From: Bacteroidota bacterium
Lineage (GTDB): Bacteria; Bacteroidota; Bacteroidia; Chitinophagales; Chitinophagaceae
Direction: 5' to 3'
DNA: 32,772 nucleotides
Assembly: GCA_947454025.1 (NCBI GenBank)
Contig: CANGIZ010000021.1
Coordinates: forward strand, 1 to 32,772
The translations under genes and the position numbers were made by a program. The notes under the pieces are model-generated. The model did not search any database. It worked only from the letters and a program-made list of their open reading frames with translations, and was not told where the DNA came from. Position 1 is the stretch's first letter; every line of letters starts with the position of its first letter. Positions 8,401 through 16,309 of the stretch are shown here, one piece after another.

Positions 8401-8493
8401 CCGGCTACAGCAAGCTTACAAACCATATTAAACTGTGGCGATCACGAACACGCCGATGGAATGGCAACAATTTACGAAAACGAAAAAAACTAA
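5488..8493 (+). CDS. secreted two-domain amidohydrolase-family protein
   Basis: A 1001-residue protein with a signal peptide (cleavage probably after TSSAQ, about residue 20), so exported. It contains two amidohydrolase-like modules. In the first (about 30-430), the strand that should carry the metal-binding HxH reads PSFVDAYTDYG, without His, so it looks non-catalytic. A beta-rich linker (about 435-565) follows. The second (about 575-960) has an intact site: IIDEHSH near 622, GGVTTSHILHGS, ITCHSY, FTHILEGY and NSDDAEMARR, as in imidazolonepropionase-like amidohydrolases; it ends with KVGKDADLVLWSDNPL. The substrate is unknown; peptides or cyclic amides are possible. Only 3 bases separate it from the next gene, a metal-less relative. 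Confidence 0.85.
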   Translation: MKRIFLWLTLISIGVTSSAQESFPVNGVRDIRAGLYAFINATIVQTPTTKIEKGILLIKQGKIIAVGTSVVVPKDAVVVDCKEKYIYPSFVDAYTDYGVGTPKRPSGGFNYGAPAQFVSNKAGAYNWNQAIKPEVNAFEAFAPDETAASGFRNNGFGTVFTHIKDGIARGTGAVVTLSTEDAHQALIRTKAAAVYSFEKGSSTQSYPSSLMGSIALLRQTYLDAKWYQNKPATEGTNLSLEAFNATQSLPQIFAADDKWSTLRANRIGAEFGVQYILKGGDNGYQRIDELAKTKASFILGVDFPIAMDVEDPNDARFVSLADMKHWELAPTNLAAFEKANIPFSISVSEMKESKNFFTNLRKAIAAGLSETKALEALTKTPATQIGVYDQVGSLETGKWANFIITTEPVFASNAKIIENWVQGKKYEVNESEWSSFAGKYKVTISNAGVTTDYSLEIKKDLSANIIGVDTLMAKVTVNDALVKLSFPSKKGKGAEQIRLGGIIMGNSWAGTGLDAAGNKTTWAATYVSNVAQVAEKKKENDSTKALAKVTYPFVGFGNETIPSQETILIKNATVWTSEKDGVLNNTDVLIKAGKILKVGKGLSETSAKIIDGTGKHLSAGIIDEHSHIAALSINEGAQSVTSEVRIGDNMNPEDINIYRQLSGGVTTSHILHGSANTIGGQTQLMKLRWGATDEGLKFAGADPFIKFALGENVKRTTSANNNRFPDTRMGVEEVLNDAFDRAVDYQKAMKANSNTRRDLELDALVEIMNKKRFITCHSYVQPEITYAMRIGDKYGFTFNTFTHILEGYKVADKMLAHGSSASTFSDWFMYKQEVVDAIAYNAAIMQKVGLNVCINSDDAEMARRLNQEAGKIVKYGGVSEEEALKMVTINPAKALHVADKVGSIKVGKDADLVLWSDNPLSIYAKSLYTIVDGVVYFDRTKDEEMHKAVAAERARLIQKMLGEKKAGAPTRPATASLQTILNCGDHEHADGMATIYENEKN

Positions 8494-8496
8494 ACC

Positions 8497-9807
8497 ATGC
8501 AAAAGAAATATTCTAGTTTATTTATATTGTCTCTTGCATTGTTCGCTAAGGCTGCAATTGCACAAGAAACGATTTATCCGGCTGGTCCTCAACAAGGAAC
8601 AACAGCTATTACACACGCAACTGTTCACGTAGGAAACGGAACCGTAATAACCGATGCAACAGTTGTATTTGAAAAAGGAAAAATTACTGCTGTAGGTGCT
8701 GGTGTTGCAATACCAGCTAACGCAACGCTTGTAGATGCTACAGGAAAACAAGTATATCCAGGTTTAATATTATCTAATTCTTACTTAGGTTTAAAAGAAG
8801 TAGCTAATGGAGTAAGGGGTAGTAATGACCTTGTAGAAATTGGAGAAAACAACGCGAGCATTCGTTCTTTGGTTTCTTACAATACCGATTCTAAAATCAT
8901 TAATGTATTAAGAGCTAATGGAATTTTATTGGCACACGTAGCACCAGAAGGGGAGTTGATTGATGGACAATCAAGCGTTGTGCAATTAGATGCCTGGAAT
9001 TATGAAGATGCTGCCTATAAATCAGATATAGGTCAGTTTATAGAACTGCCTTCGTTTATCGTAAGAACAAGAGGTCGTGGATTTATGCGCAGCGCAGCTA
9101 CTGCAGATCCAATTAAAGAAGCAATGGCAAAAGTAGAAACAATCAAAAAGTTTTTTACAGAAGCGAAAGCATATTTACAAGAAAAAAACCACGTTGCTAA
9201 CAACCTGAAATTTGAAGCAATAAGACCATTATTTGAAGGAAAACAAAAATTGTTTGTACGTGCAAACGAAGTTAAACAAATCTTAATTGCTATTGAATTG
9301 GGGAAACAATTTGATGTAAAAGTGGTGATAGTTGGTGGTGCAGAAAGTTTCCAAATTGCGCCTATTTTAGCTTCAAATAATATTCCAGTAATATTAGACC
9401 AACAACACGCATTACCTAGTACGGAGGATGACGATATTGATCAGCCATATAAGCTTCCAGCACAATTATCAAAAGCGGGTGTATTGGTATCTATTAGTGA
9501 TATGAGCGAAAACACAAAGCAAAGAAACTTAGCTTTTAATGCTGGAACTGCAGCTACATATGGCTTAACTAAAGAAGAAGCATTAAGTACTATTACCTTA
9601 AACAGTGCAAAAATTTTAGGTATAGACGATATCACTGGTTCTATAGAAACTGGAAAAGATGCAAATGTCATTATTAGCGAAGGCGATATTTTAGATATGC
9701 GTGGAAACCAGTTAATCAAGGCTTATATACAAGGAAGAGACGTCTCCTTGGATAATAAACAAAAACAGTTGTACGAACGCTATAAGCACAAGTATAAAAT
9801 AAAATAA
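8497..9807 (+). CDS. secreted amidohydrolase-like protein lacking the metal site
   Basis: A 436-residue exported protein (signal peptide to about AIAQ, residue 22) with the amidohydrolase fold: TDATVVFEKGKITAVGAG at the start and LTKEEALSTITLNSAKILGIDDITGSIETGKDANVIISEGD at the end. The HxH strand reads PGLILSNSYLGL and no further zinc-ligand set is evident, so hydrolysis by the usual mechanism is unlikely. Its order of elements (GILLAHVAPEGELIDGQSSVVQLD, then an alpha/beta barrel) parallels the first module of the upstream protein (GTVFTHIKDGIARGTGAVVTLS). It starts 3 bases after the upstream stop, so the two are almost surely cotranslated and may form a complex. A strong terminator follows. 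Confidence 0.85.
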   Translation: MQKKYSSLFILSLALFAKAAIAQETIYPAGPQQGTTAITHATVHVGNGTVITDATVVFEKGKITAVGAGVAIPANATLVDATGKQVYPGLILSNSYLGLKEVANGVRGSNDLVEIGENNASIRSLVSYNTDSKIINVLRANGILLAHVAPEGELIDGQSSVVQLDAWNYEDAAYKSDIGQFIELPSFIVRTRGRGFMRSAATADPIKEAMAKVETIKKFFTEAKAYLQEKNHVANNLKFEAIRPLFEGKQKLFVRANEVKQILIAIELGKQFDVKVVIVGGAESFQIAPILASNNIPVILDQQHALPSTEDDDIDQPYKLPAQLSKAGVLVSISDMSENTKQRNLAFNAGTAATYGLTKEEALSTITLNSAKILGIDDITGSIETGKDANVIISEGDILDMRGNQLIKAYIQGRDVSLDNKQKQLYERYKHKYKIK

Positions 9808-9852
9808 TTGAGTTGTTCATACCAACTCACTATTGATCGCTTGTTTTAATTT

Positions 9853-9889
9853 ACATCCCTGACACGAAAGTGTTGGGGATGTTTTTTTT
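9853..9889 (+). terminator. intrinsic terminator after the amidohydrolase pair
   Basis: A 13-base stem (9853-9865 with 9870-9882, two G-U pairs) closed by a GAAA tetraloop and followed by eight T (9882-9889). Textbook Rho-independent terminator. Confidence 0.9.
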
Positions 9890-9891
9890 GC

Positions 9892-9899
9892 TACCTTAG
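9892..9899 (+). promoter_or_regulatory. probable polA -7 box, predicts leaderless mRNA
   Basis: TACCTTAG, one base off TAnnTTTG, ends 4 bases before the polA ATG. A TTG lies at 9873-9875 with short (16-base) spacing, inside the terminator stem. Placement suggests transcription begins at the start codon. Confidence 0.4.
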
Positions 9900-9903
9900 C
9901 AGC

Positions 9904-12843
9904 ATGGCTAAGAAACTATATTTATTAGATGCATTGGCGCTTATTTATAGGGCCTATTATGCATTGATACGTACACCAAGAATTACAAGTACAGGTATAA
10001 ATACCAATGCTCAATTTGGTTTTACAAACACCTTATTAGAAATTATAAAAAAGGAGAATCCATCACATATTGCAGTATGTTTTGATACACATGCACCAAC
10101 CGAACGTCATACCGATTTTACCGATTACAAAGCAAATAGAGAAGAAGCACCAGAAGACTTAATAAGTTCTTTGCCGCATATTAAAGCCATTATTGAGGGT
10201 TTTAATATACCCGTGGTAGAATGTGATGGTTACGAGGCAGATGATGTAATTGGTACCCTAGCTTGGCAAGCAGCTGACTTAGGATATGAAGTATATATGG
10301 TAACACCCGATAAAGACTATGGACAATTATTGGTAAAGCCCAATGTGTATATGTGGAAGCCACCCGCGTTTGGTAACGAACGAGAGATATTAGATGCAGA
10401 AAAAATTAAAGCAAAATGGGATATCGCCCGTGTTGATCAGGTAATAGATATGCTTGGATTAATGGGAGATGCAGCAGATAATATTCCCGGTATTCCAGGA
10501 GTAGGAGAAAAAACAGCAGCTAAATTATTAAAGGAATATGATACCCTTGAGGGCGTATTAGCCAATGCGGATAAAATAAAGGGCGCAATGGGTGAAAAAG
10601 TGAGAGCTGGTGTAGATTCAGCAATAATGAGCAAAAAATTAGCAACCATTATTACCAACGTTCCTGTGCAATTTCACGAAGAAGATTATAAATTATCGGA
10701 AAAAAACATTCCCGCACTTACCGAAATATTTAATCTATTAGAATTTAAAACGCTTGGTAAACGTATACTGGGTAGTGATTTCGAAGTGGTTTCAGAAAAT
10801 GCAAAAGGAGAGAAAGACGCAGTGCGTCTTTCGATGAAGGAGCAAACCGACTTATTTGGTAATGCAGTAAAGCCTCTTAAAGAGAAAGTTATTAAAACAA
10901 AAACAATAATATTAGACTCAGCTCAAGGCACACAATCTGTTTTAGAACCCAATGATGAAGAATCTAAAGAACTTGTTACTACCGAGGAAGACAACATACC
11001 ACAATTAGTTGTCAATAAAAATATTGGTAATACAACACATGCATATCATTCCGTAGTGGGAGAAGATGCAATAAATAATTTAGTAAGTGTATTACAAAAA
11101 GAAAGAGAAATTTGTATCGACACGGAAACAACCGGAATAGATGCAAACAATGTTCAATTAGTAGGTTTAAGTTTTTCCATAAAAGAGCATGAAGGATATT
11201 TTGTACATGTTGCAAATGAAGGTGATGGTGAAGAGGGTGCTAAAAAAATATTGAACCATTTTAAACCACTATTTGAAAATCCAAATATTACCTGGATTGG
11301 TCAAAACTTAAAATATGATTTTTTAGTACTTAAATGGTATGGTGTAGAATTAAAGGGTTACACTTTTGATACGATGTTGGCTCATTATGTAATTGAGCCT
11401 GAAGGCAGGCGTAGCATGGATTTGCTAAGTGCTCAATTTTTAGGATATGAGCCAGTATCTATTGAAACGCTTATTGGAAAGAAAGGTAAAAACCAAGGTA
11501 CAATGCGTGATGTACCGCTAGAACAGATTACAGAATATGCTGCAGAAGATGCAGATATCACCTTACAATTAAAACACTGCTTTGATCCATTAATAATTAA
11601 AAGGGGTGTAACCAAAGTTTTTGAAGAAGTGGAAAATCCTTTGGTGCGTGTTTTAGTTGACATGGAATATGAAGGTGTAAAAGTAGACACCGCATTTTTA
11701 AGTGATTATAGTAAGGTGTTGGAGGAAGAGGCAAAGAAAAGCGAGGAAAAGGTATTTGAACAAGCCGGCGTACGTTTTAATCTTGCATCCCCTAAACAAT
11801 TAGGAGAAGTATTATTTGATATTCTAAAATTAGATCCTAAAGCAAAGAAAACAAAAACGGGACAATATGCTACAGGTGAAGATGTATTGTCGAAAATGTC
11901 ATCAAAGCATAAGATTGTAGATGACATATTAAACTTTAGAGAGTTGACAAAGTTAAAGTCTACTTATGTTGATGCAATACCAGAACTGATTAATCCAAAA
12001 ACAGGAAGGATACATACTAGTTATGCTCAAGCAGTAGCTGTAACCGGAAGATTGAGTAGTACAAATCCAAATTTACAAAACATACCCATCCGTTCAGAGA
12101 GGGGTCGTGAAATTAGGAAAGCCTTTGTGCCAAGGGACCCGAGTCGTGTTTTAGTAAGTGCGGATTATTCTCAAATTGAATTAAGAATCGTTGCCGCAAT
12201 AAGTGGTGATCCAAATATGTGCGAGGCTTTTAAACTAGGAAAAGACATTCATACTGCAACAGCAGCTAAAGTATATGGTATACCAGAGGCGGATGTTACG
12301 AAAGAAATGAGGTATAAAGCAAAGAGTGTCAACTTTGGAATTATTTATGGTCAAGGTGCCTTTGGTTTGGCAGAGAACTTAAATATATCTAGAACCGAAG
12401 CAAAAGAAATTATAGATAACTATAAAAAAGAGTTTCCGAATATTCAAAAATATATGGATGAGCAAATCAACAAAGCAAAGGAATTGGGTTTTGTTGAAAC
12501 ACTAATGGGGCGCAAGCGTTGGTTAAGAGATATTAATAGTAGCAATTTTACTGTACGTGGATTTGCAGAACGAAACGCTATTAATTCACCCATTCAGGGC
12601 TCTGCTGCAGATATGATAAAACTAGCTATGATTCGTGTTCACAAGGAAATGAAAAAGAAAAACTGGGAATCTAAAATGATTTTACAGGTACACGATGAAT
12701 TGGTATTTGATGCAGTAGCATCTGAATTACCTGATCTTAAAGAATTAATCCTATCCTGTATGACAGGAGCAATGATATTGCCTAATGATGTACCGGTAGA
12801 AGCAGAGATTGGCGTAGGTAAAAACTGGTTAGAAGCACACTAG
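9904..12843 (+). CDS. polA: DNA polymerase I
   Basis: Family A polymerase for Okazaki fragment processing and gap repair, 979 residues. The 5'-nuclease domain spans about 1-295 (TPDKDYGQLL, GDAADNIPGIPGVGEKTA). A poorly conserved charged linker of about 90 residues follows. The 3'-5' exonuclease domain (about 395-590) has all its acidic motifs: DTETTG, NLKYDFLVL and YAAEDAD, so proofreading should be active. The polymerase domain shows RLSSTNPNLQNIP, DYSQIELR near 754, the O-helix RYKAKSVNFGIIYG, and QVHDELVFD near 928. The linker makes it somewhat longer than E. coli Pol I (928). It is convergent with the DUF2480 gene, with no clear terminator between. Confidence 0.98.
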   Translation: MAKKLYLLDALALIYRAYYALIRTPRITSTGINTNAQFGFTNTLLEIIKKENPSHIAVCFDTHAPTERHTDFTDYKANREEAPEDLISSLPHIKAIIEGFNIPVVECDGYEADDVIGTLAWQAADLGYEVYMVTPDKDYGQLLVKPNVYMWKPPAFGNEREILDAEKIKAKWDIARVDQVIDMLGLMGDAADNIPGIPGVGEKTAAKLLKEYDTLEGVLANADKIKGAMGEKVRAGVDSAIMSKKLATIITNVPVQFHEEDYKLSEKNIPALTEIFNLLEFKTLGKRILGSDFEVVSENAKGEKDAVRLSMKEQTDLFGNAVKPLKEKVIKTKTIILDSAQGTQSVLEPNDEESKELVTTEEDNIPQLVVNKNIGNTTHAYHSVVGEDAINNLVSVLQKEREICIDTETTGIDANNVQLVGLSFSIKEHEGYFVHVANEGDGEEGAKKILNHFKPLFENPNITWIGQNLKYDFLVLKWYGVELKGYTFDTMLAHYVIEPEGRRSMDLLSAQFLGYEPVSIETLIGKKGKNQGTMRDVPLEQITEYAAEDADITLQLKHCFDPLIIKRGVTKVFEEVENPLVRVLVDMEYEGVKVDTAFLSDYSKVLEEEAKKSEEKVFEQAGVRFNLASPKQLGEVLFDILKLDPKAKKTKTGQYATGEDVLSKMSSKHKIVDDILNFRELTKLKSTYVDAIPELINPKTGRIHTSYAQAVAVTGRLSSTNPNLQNIPIRSERGREIRKAFVPRDPSRVLVSADYSQIELRIVAAISGDPNMCEAFKLGKDIHTATAAKVYGIPEADVTKEMRYKAKSVNFGIIYGQGAFGLAENLNISRTEAKEIIDNYKKEFPNIQKYMDEQINKAKELGFVETLMGRKRWLRDINSSNFTVRGFAERNAINSPIQGSAADMIKLAMIRVHKEMKKKNWESKMILQVHDELVFDAVASELPDLKELILSCMTGAMILPNDVPVEAEIGVGKNWLEAH

Positions 12844-12869
12844 ATAAAAATATACTAGGTAATAATATA

Positions 12870-13379
12870 CTAGGCTTTCTTTTTATAAACCGGCACCGTA
12901 CTGCAAGGTTCGCCATACATGATGCTTTTAACTACAGGACGTAATTTATGTGTAATGGCTACATAAGCGGACTCACCTATTGGTGTTTCACCACATCCTT
13001 TAATCACTACGCGTTGGTCGTTGTAATCTTGTTCGTTAATTAAAGCAATTTTTTCTAATAATAACTGTTCGCGAACTTTGTTTTCGTCACCAAAATAAAC
13101 AGCTTTTGCATAGGGTTGTAGTGCAGATACAATAAGCATATTGGCCCACATTGGAATAATTGCATCAGTAGAACAATATATTCCCACTATTTTATCTTGA
13201 TAAGAAGCCCAATCGGTGCTTAGTAAAGAAGCGCGAAAATCCTTCTCCTTTAAAATAAGCTCCATAAATAAATAGGGCTTTATATCAAACAATACGATTT
13301 CATTGCTTGGTAATAGAGAAGCAAGATCAAAGGATATGATTCCACTTTCAGTAACCTTATTGTTTAAAAGTTCAGACAT
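12870..13379 (-). CDS. DUF2480 family protein
   Basis: A 169-residue soluble protein without signal peptide or membrane segments. The C-terminal block RVVIKGCGETPIGESAYVAITHKLRPVVKSIMYGEPCSTVPVYKKK is what I recognise as the conserved signature of DUF2480, a family I know only from Bacteroidota. Two Cys (in KGCGE and EPCST) and a Glu/Ser-rich centre are the only candidate functional residues; the pattern recalls small metal- or sulfur-handling proteins, but function is unknown. It lies downstream of ppiD on the same strand, behind a terminator, so it probably has its own promoter in 13380-13400, where TAATTTTA on the minus strand is a weak -7 match. Confidence 0.8.
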   Translation of the reverse strand: MSELLNNKVTESGIISFDLASLLPSNEIVLFDIKPYLFMELILKEKDFRASLLSTDWASYQDKIVGIYCSTDAIIPMWANMLIVSALQPYAKAVYFGDENKVREQLLLEKIALINEQDYNDQRVVIKGCGETPIGESAYVAITHKLRPVVKSIMYGEPCSTVPVYKKKA

Positions 13380-13392
13380 AATGTAAAATTAC

Positions 13393-13417
13393 AAAAAAAG
13401 CCTCCAAATTGGAGGCT
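13393..13417 (-). terminator. intrinsic terminator after ppiD
   Basis: Read on the minus strand, AGCCTCC pairs with GGAGGCT (13417-13411 with 13405-13399) across a 5-base loop and is followed by seven T (13399-13393). It separates ppiD from the DUF2480 gene. Confidence 0.88.
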
Positions 13418-13439
13418 CTTTCTTTATAGCAATTATTAA

Positions 13440-15524
13440 CTAGTATAATTTTGATCGATTGTCTTCGATTTTTGCAATTTTCTTTAAAGCAAGGTTTGTT
13501 CTAAACATTACACTTCTTGTTCTGTTTAAAGCTTCTTCTTTATAAAAATTAGCATCTTGTTGAGCTTGTTTAGCACCTATATTATTCACCGACAAAACGT
13601 AAACACCAGCATTACCAGCAATTGGAGTGCTAACCTTGTTCAACAAAGATTTATTAAATGCTGCTCCAACTAATTTTGGTTCATTACCTAAACCAGGGAT
13701 CATAGAATAATTAAAGTTTAAGCTATCTGCTTTTTGTACCATCGCTTTCGCGCTAGAGGCGATTGCATCTAAAGTATTACCCTTTAAAGTAGCTTTGATT
13801 TTTTCTGCTTTCTTTTGATCTCTAACAATACCTTCAACTTGTGGACGAGCCGCTTCTACACTTGCTAAACCCTCTTTATCTTCAGCAGTAATAACAGCAA
13901 CTACATAAGTATCGCCAATTTCAAATGCTTCAGAAACGTCATTTACTTTTTTCTCGTTCATCCATCTTACCAATTGTCTTGCTTCGCCAATGCCTTGTAT
14001 TTCAAAATCATTTGCTTTAATACCTGTTGCAGGTAAAACTTGTTTACCTAATTTAACAGCATTTTCATTAAATGATTTTACATCTTTACTAGTTGCAGCA
14101 AATTGAGCTGCTGCTGCAGAAGCAGCATTGATTGTTTCATTACTTGGCATAATTGACTTGGACAAATAAGCAATTTTGTATGCAGGACCTCTTTGTGTTT
14201 GCTTTAAAATTTCAATATAATGATAACCGAAATCTGTTTTAATAACACTCTTTGTTCCAACATTATTATCAAAAGCAAAATCGTTAAATGCTGGAACCAT
14301 TTGTGCTTGAGCAAACATACCCAAGTTTCCCCCTTTTGATTTACTTCCACCGTCATCAGAATATTGAGCAGCCAATGCCTCAAATGATGCACCACCTTTA
14401 ATTGCAGTACTAATACTATCAATTAATTTTTTAGCACTACTGTCATCTCTAACTTGTTGTCCATTTTGTGGATTATTGGTCGCAATTAAAATATGTCTAA
14501 CACTCGCGCTATCTGGCCATTGTTTAGTACCTAATACTTTTGCAATAGTATAATTACGTCCGTCAACATAAGGTCCATAAAGATTACCAACACCTACACT
14601 TAACACAGAATCTTTTTGAGGAATTTGTAGGGTTTTCTTGCTGATATAACTATTGTAGAAAGGAATTTCAGTCCCTACTTTATTTAAATAAGCACCGGCA
14701 TCGGTTGCGTTTTTAAATGCTTCTTTTAAAGAAAGGATATCATTTTTTGTAGCTAAAGAATCTGCAGCAGTAGGTGCAGCACTAAATCCTACGTATCCAA
14801 TATTTTTTGAAGCTTCTTCAACTTGGTAAGCCGCTGCATTGTCTTTTAAATAAGCAGCAATCTCATCGTTTGATACTTTAATAGTACTATCTGAAATTGT
14901 AGTATAAGGTACATTTACGAAATTGATAGATGCAATTGAATTAGATTCAGCATATTGCTTTTCAGCTAACCATTTAGGCATTTGTACACCCTTCACTACT
15001 AATGCTTGGTATTTATTTCTAATTCTATTTTGGATAGAAGGTTCAATATAAAATTTTTCAATTTGTTTAATCTGATCTTTATTCTTTCCTTTTTTAATTT
15101 GTGCAATAGCATTCTTTGCATCATTCACTTTAAATTCACCAGTATTTTTATCGGTGAACTCTTGTTTGAACGGTGATTCATTACCAAATAATACATCTGA
15201 TAGTTCTTTTGAACCAACAGTAATACCTAATTTATTTCCTTCTGTTTCAAACAATAATCTATCTACTTCTTGATTCCATAAATATCCAATCATTTGTTCT
15301 TTCTTAACACCTTGTGATGCATAGTTCTGAACTTGGATATCAACTTTCTCATCAAACTCTACTTTATTAATTACTACGCCATTTACTTTACCTAAAGTAG
15401 AAATATCATTCGTACCTCTTTTACGGCCAATACCGTCTTGTAAAATAAATGCGATTAACGCAACTGCAATAATACCAAAGATGATCCAAGCACCTCTTTC
15501 TCTAATGTTCTGAATAATTGACAT
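13440..15524 (-). CDS. ppiD: membrane-anchored peptidyl-prolyl isomerase, PpiD/SurA type
   Basis: Periplasmic folding factor anchored in the inner membrane. From the chosen start the protein has 694 residues: a short cytoplasmic tail, one membrane helix at about 10-30 (GAWIIFGIIAVALIAFILQDG), a SurA-like N-terminal chaperone region (GKVNGVVINKVEFDEKVD onward), and a parvulin rotamase domain at about 335-445 (SVRHILIAT, ASFEALAAQYSDDGGSKSKGGNLGMF, FGYHYIEIL). The last 230 residues look like a degenerate second rotamase/chaperone part. The ATG at 15524 is preferred over 15548: the N-terminus MSIIQNIRERG suits the family, and a -7 box at 15546-15553 overlaps the upstream ATG. It diverges from recA across the long AT-rich gap. 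Confidence 0.9.
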   Translation of the reverse strand: MSIIQNIRERGAWIIFGIIAVALIAFILQDGIGRKRGTNDISTLGKVNGVVINKVEFDEKVDIQVQNYASQGVKKEQMIGYLWNQEVDRLLFETEGNKLGITVGSKELSDVLFGNESPFKQEFTDKNTGEFKVNDAKNAIAQIKKGKNKDQIKQIEKFYIEPSIQNRIRNKYQALVVKGVQMPKWLAEKQYAESNSIASINFVNVPYTTISDSTIKVSNDEIAAYLKDNAAAYQVEEASKNIGYVGFSAAPTAADSLATKNDILSLKEAFKNATDAGAYLNKVGTEIPFYNSYISKKTLQIPQKDSVLSVGVGNLYGPYVDGRNYTIAKVLGTKQWPDSASVRHILIATNNPQNGQQVRDDSSAKKLIDSISTAIKGGASFEALAAQYSDDGGSKSKGGNLGMFAQAQMVPAFNDFAFDNNVGTKSVIKTDFGYHYIEILKQTQRGPAYKIAYLSKSIMPSNETINAASAAAAQFAATSKDVKSFNENAVKLGKQVLPATGIKANDFEIQGIGEARQLVRWMNEKKVNDVSEAFEIGDTYVVAVITAEDKEGLASVEAARPQVEGIVRDQKKAEKIKATLKGNTLDAIASSAKAMVQKADSLNFNYSMIPGLGNEPKLVGAAFNKSLLNKVSTPIAGNAGVYVLSVNNIGAKQAQQDANFYKEEALNRTRSVMFRTNLALKKIAKIEDNRSKLY

Positions 15525-15545
15525 ATATACTATAATTATAGGTGG

Positions 15546-15553
15546 CAAAAATA
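15546..15553 (-). promoter_or_regulatory. ppiD -7 box
   Basis: The minus strand reads TATTTTTG, an exact TAnnTTTG, ending 21 bases before the ATG at 15524. No well-spaced -33 TTG was seen. It argues against the longer start at 15548. Confidence 0.5.
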
Positions 15554-15858
15554 AAGGATTCTTGCAACTAAATGCAGGTATAAAGCCAATTTCACATGTA
15601 TTTTTTATCTAAAATGTCATTTAAAAATACACATATACTAAGTGGATAAATTAATTTTCCGTGGATATCCTCTAATTTTCAGTGAATAAACCTTAATAAG
15701 TTTAGAATAACTATCAATGTAAAATTCATTAGAAGGTGATTTGTTAAAAAAACCTTCCATTTATACCCGTGAATTAACAGTGAATAAATTGGGGATTATA
15801 ATTTTTATAAATTTCTATCATTGAAATAATCCAAAATAAGAACATATCAAATTCAATC

Positions 15859-15880
15859 AGAGTAATACTTTCATTACTCT
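15859..15880. repeat. inverted repeat in ppiD-recA gap
   Basis: AGAGTAAT (15859-15866) and ATTACTCT (15873-15880) form a perfect 8-base stem with a 6-base loop; the loop side contains one of the AATACT hexamers. It is followed by AT-only sequence rather than a T-run. Possible protein-binding site or cruciform. Confidence 0.4.
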
Positions 15881-16136
15881 TTAATAATATAAAAATTAGA
15901 AATGTGTATTCAAAATAGTATTGTTAATAACTAAGATATACACTTATACACAGGGGTAATAGTATTAGGTTCTTTATATAAATGTATTATAGTTTAATAC
16001 TACAATAGAAATTAACATTCAGTTTAAAACCAGAATTGGGTGCCTATTTCAAAATACACTACTTTTATTCAAGTCCATACAAAAGGGTCTATTTAGTATT
16101 GAATTAATACTTTAATTAGTAATCCTAAAAAATACT
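15864..16136. repeat. cluster of AGTATT/AATACT hexamers
   Basis: Seven copies within 273 bases: AATACT at 15864, 15996, 16106 and 16131; AGTATT at 15917, 15961 and 16095. Those at 16095-16100 and 16106-16111 form an inverted pair around GAATT. The exact DnaA box lies among them. Confidence 0.5.
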
Positions 16137-16220
16137 AAATTTATTGCTAAATAATAAAACAATGAAAATCAATAAGTTAAATAATATTTTAAATATATCT
16201 TACAAAGATAACTAATCTAA

Positions 16221-16238
16221 TTAGTAAAATTTTACTAA
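16221..16238. promoter_or_regulatory. 18-base palindrome upstream of recA, possible operator
   Basis: TTAGTAAAATTTTACTAA is a perfect palindrome ending 71 bases before the recA ATG and about 30 bases before the best recA -7 candidate (16267-16274). Shape and place suit a regulator site; no known Bacteroidota SOS box is claimed. Confidence 0.4.
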
Positions 16239-16266
16239 ATATTTTAGTTTATTAACAAAATATCCC

Positions 16267-16274
16267 TATCTTCA
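16267..16274 (+). promoter_or_regulatory. possible recA -7 box
   Basis: TATCTTCA matches six of eight positions of TAnnTTTG and would leave a leader of roughly 30 bases before the recA ATG. No clear -33 TTG. Confidence 0.3.
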
Positions 16275-16309
16275 CTTAAATATTCAAAGAAAACATAAAA
16301 CGATTAACC

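Larger units (their letters stand above)
15641..16250. other. oriC: candidate replication origin region (DnaA boxes, AT-rich)
   Basis: The 760-base gap between divergent ppiD and recA has no credible ORF and is very AT-rich. DnaA-box matches: TTATACACA at 15944-15952 is exact to TTATnCACA; AGTGGATAA 15641-15649, AGTGAATAA 15681-15689 and AGTGAATAA 15779-15787 are 8-of-9 matches on the minus strand; ATATACACT at 15936-15944 is 7 of 9 and abuts the exact box. To the right lie AT-rich DNA with repeated AGTATT/AATACT hexamers and short palindromes, suitable for an unwinding element. The context (mnmG, parS-like sites, dnaN) fits an origin. The gap is also the recA upstream region, so some motifs may be regulatory. 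Confidence 0.45.

Noticed and set aside
8497-9807. Pseudogene because the metal site is missing
   Set aside because: The frame is intact with signal peptide and full fold; loss of ligands without frame decay suggests a kept non-catalytic role.
12849-12871. Direct repeat ATATACTAGG after polA
   Set aside because: Two short AT-rich copies only; no flanking element or wider repeat structure.
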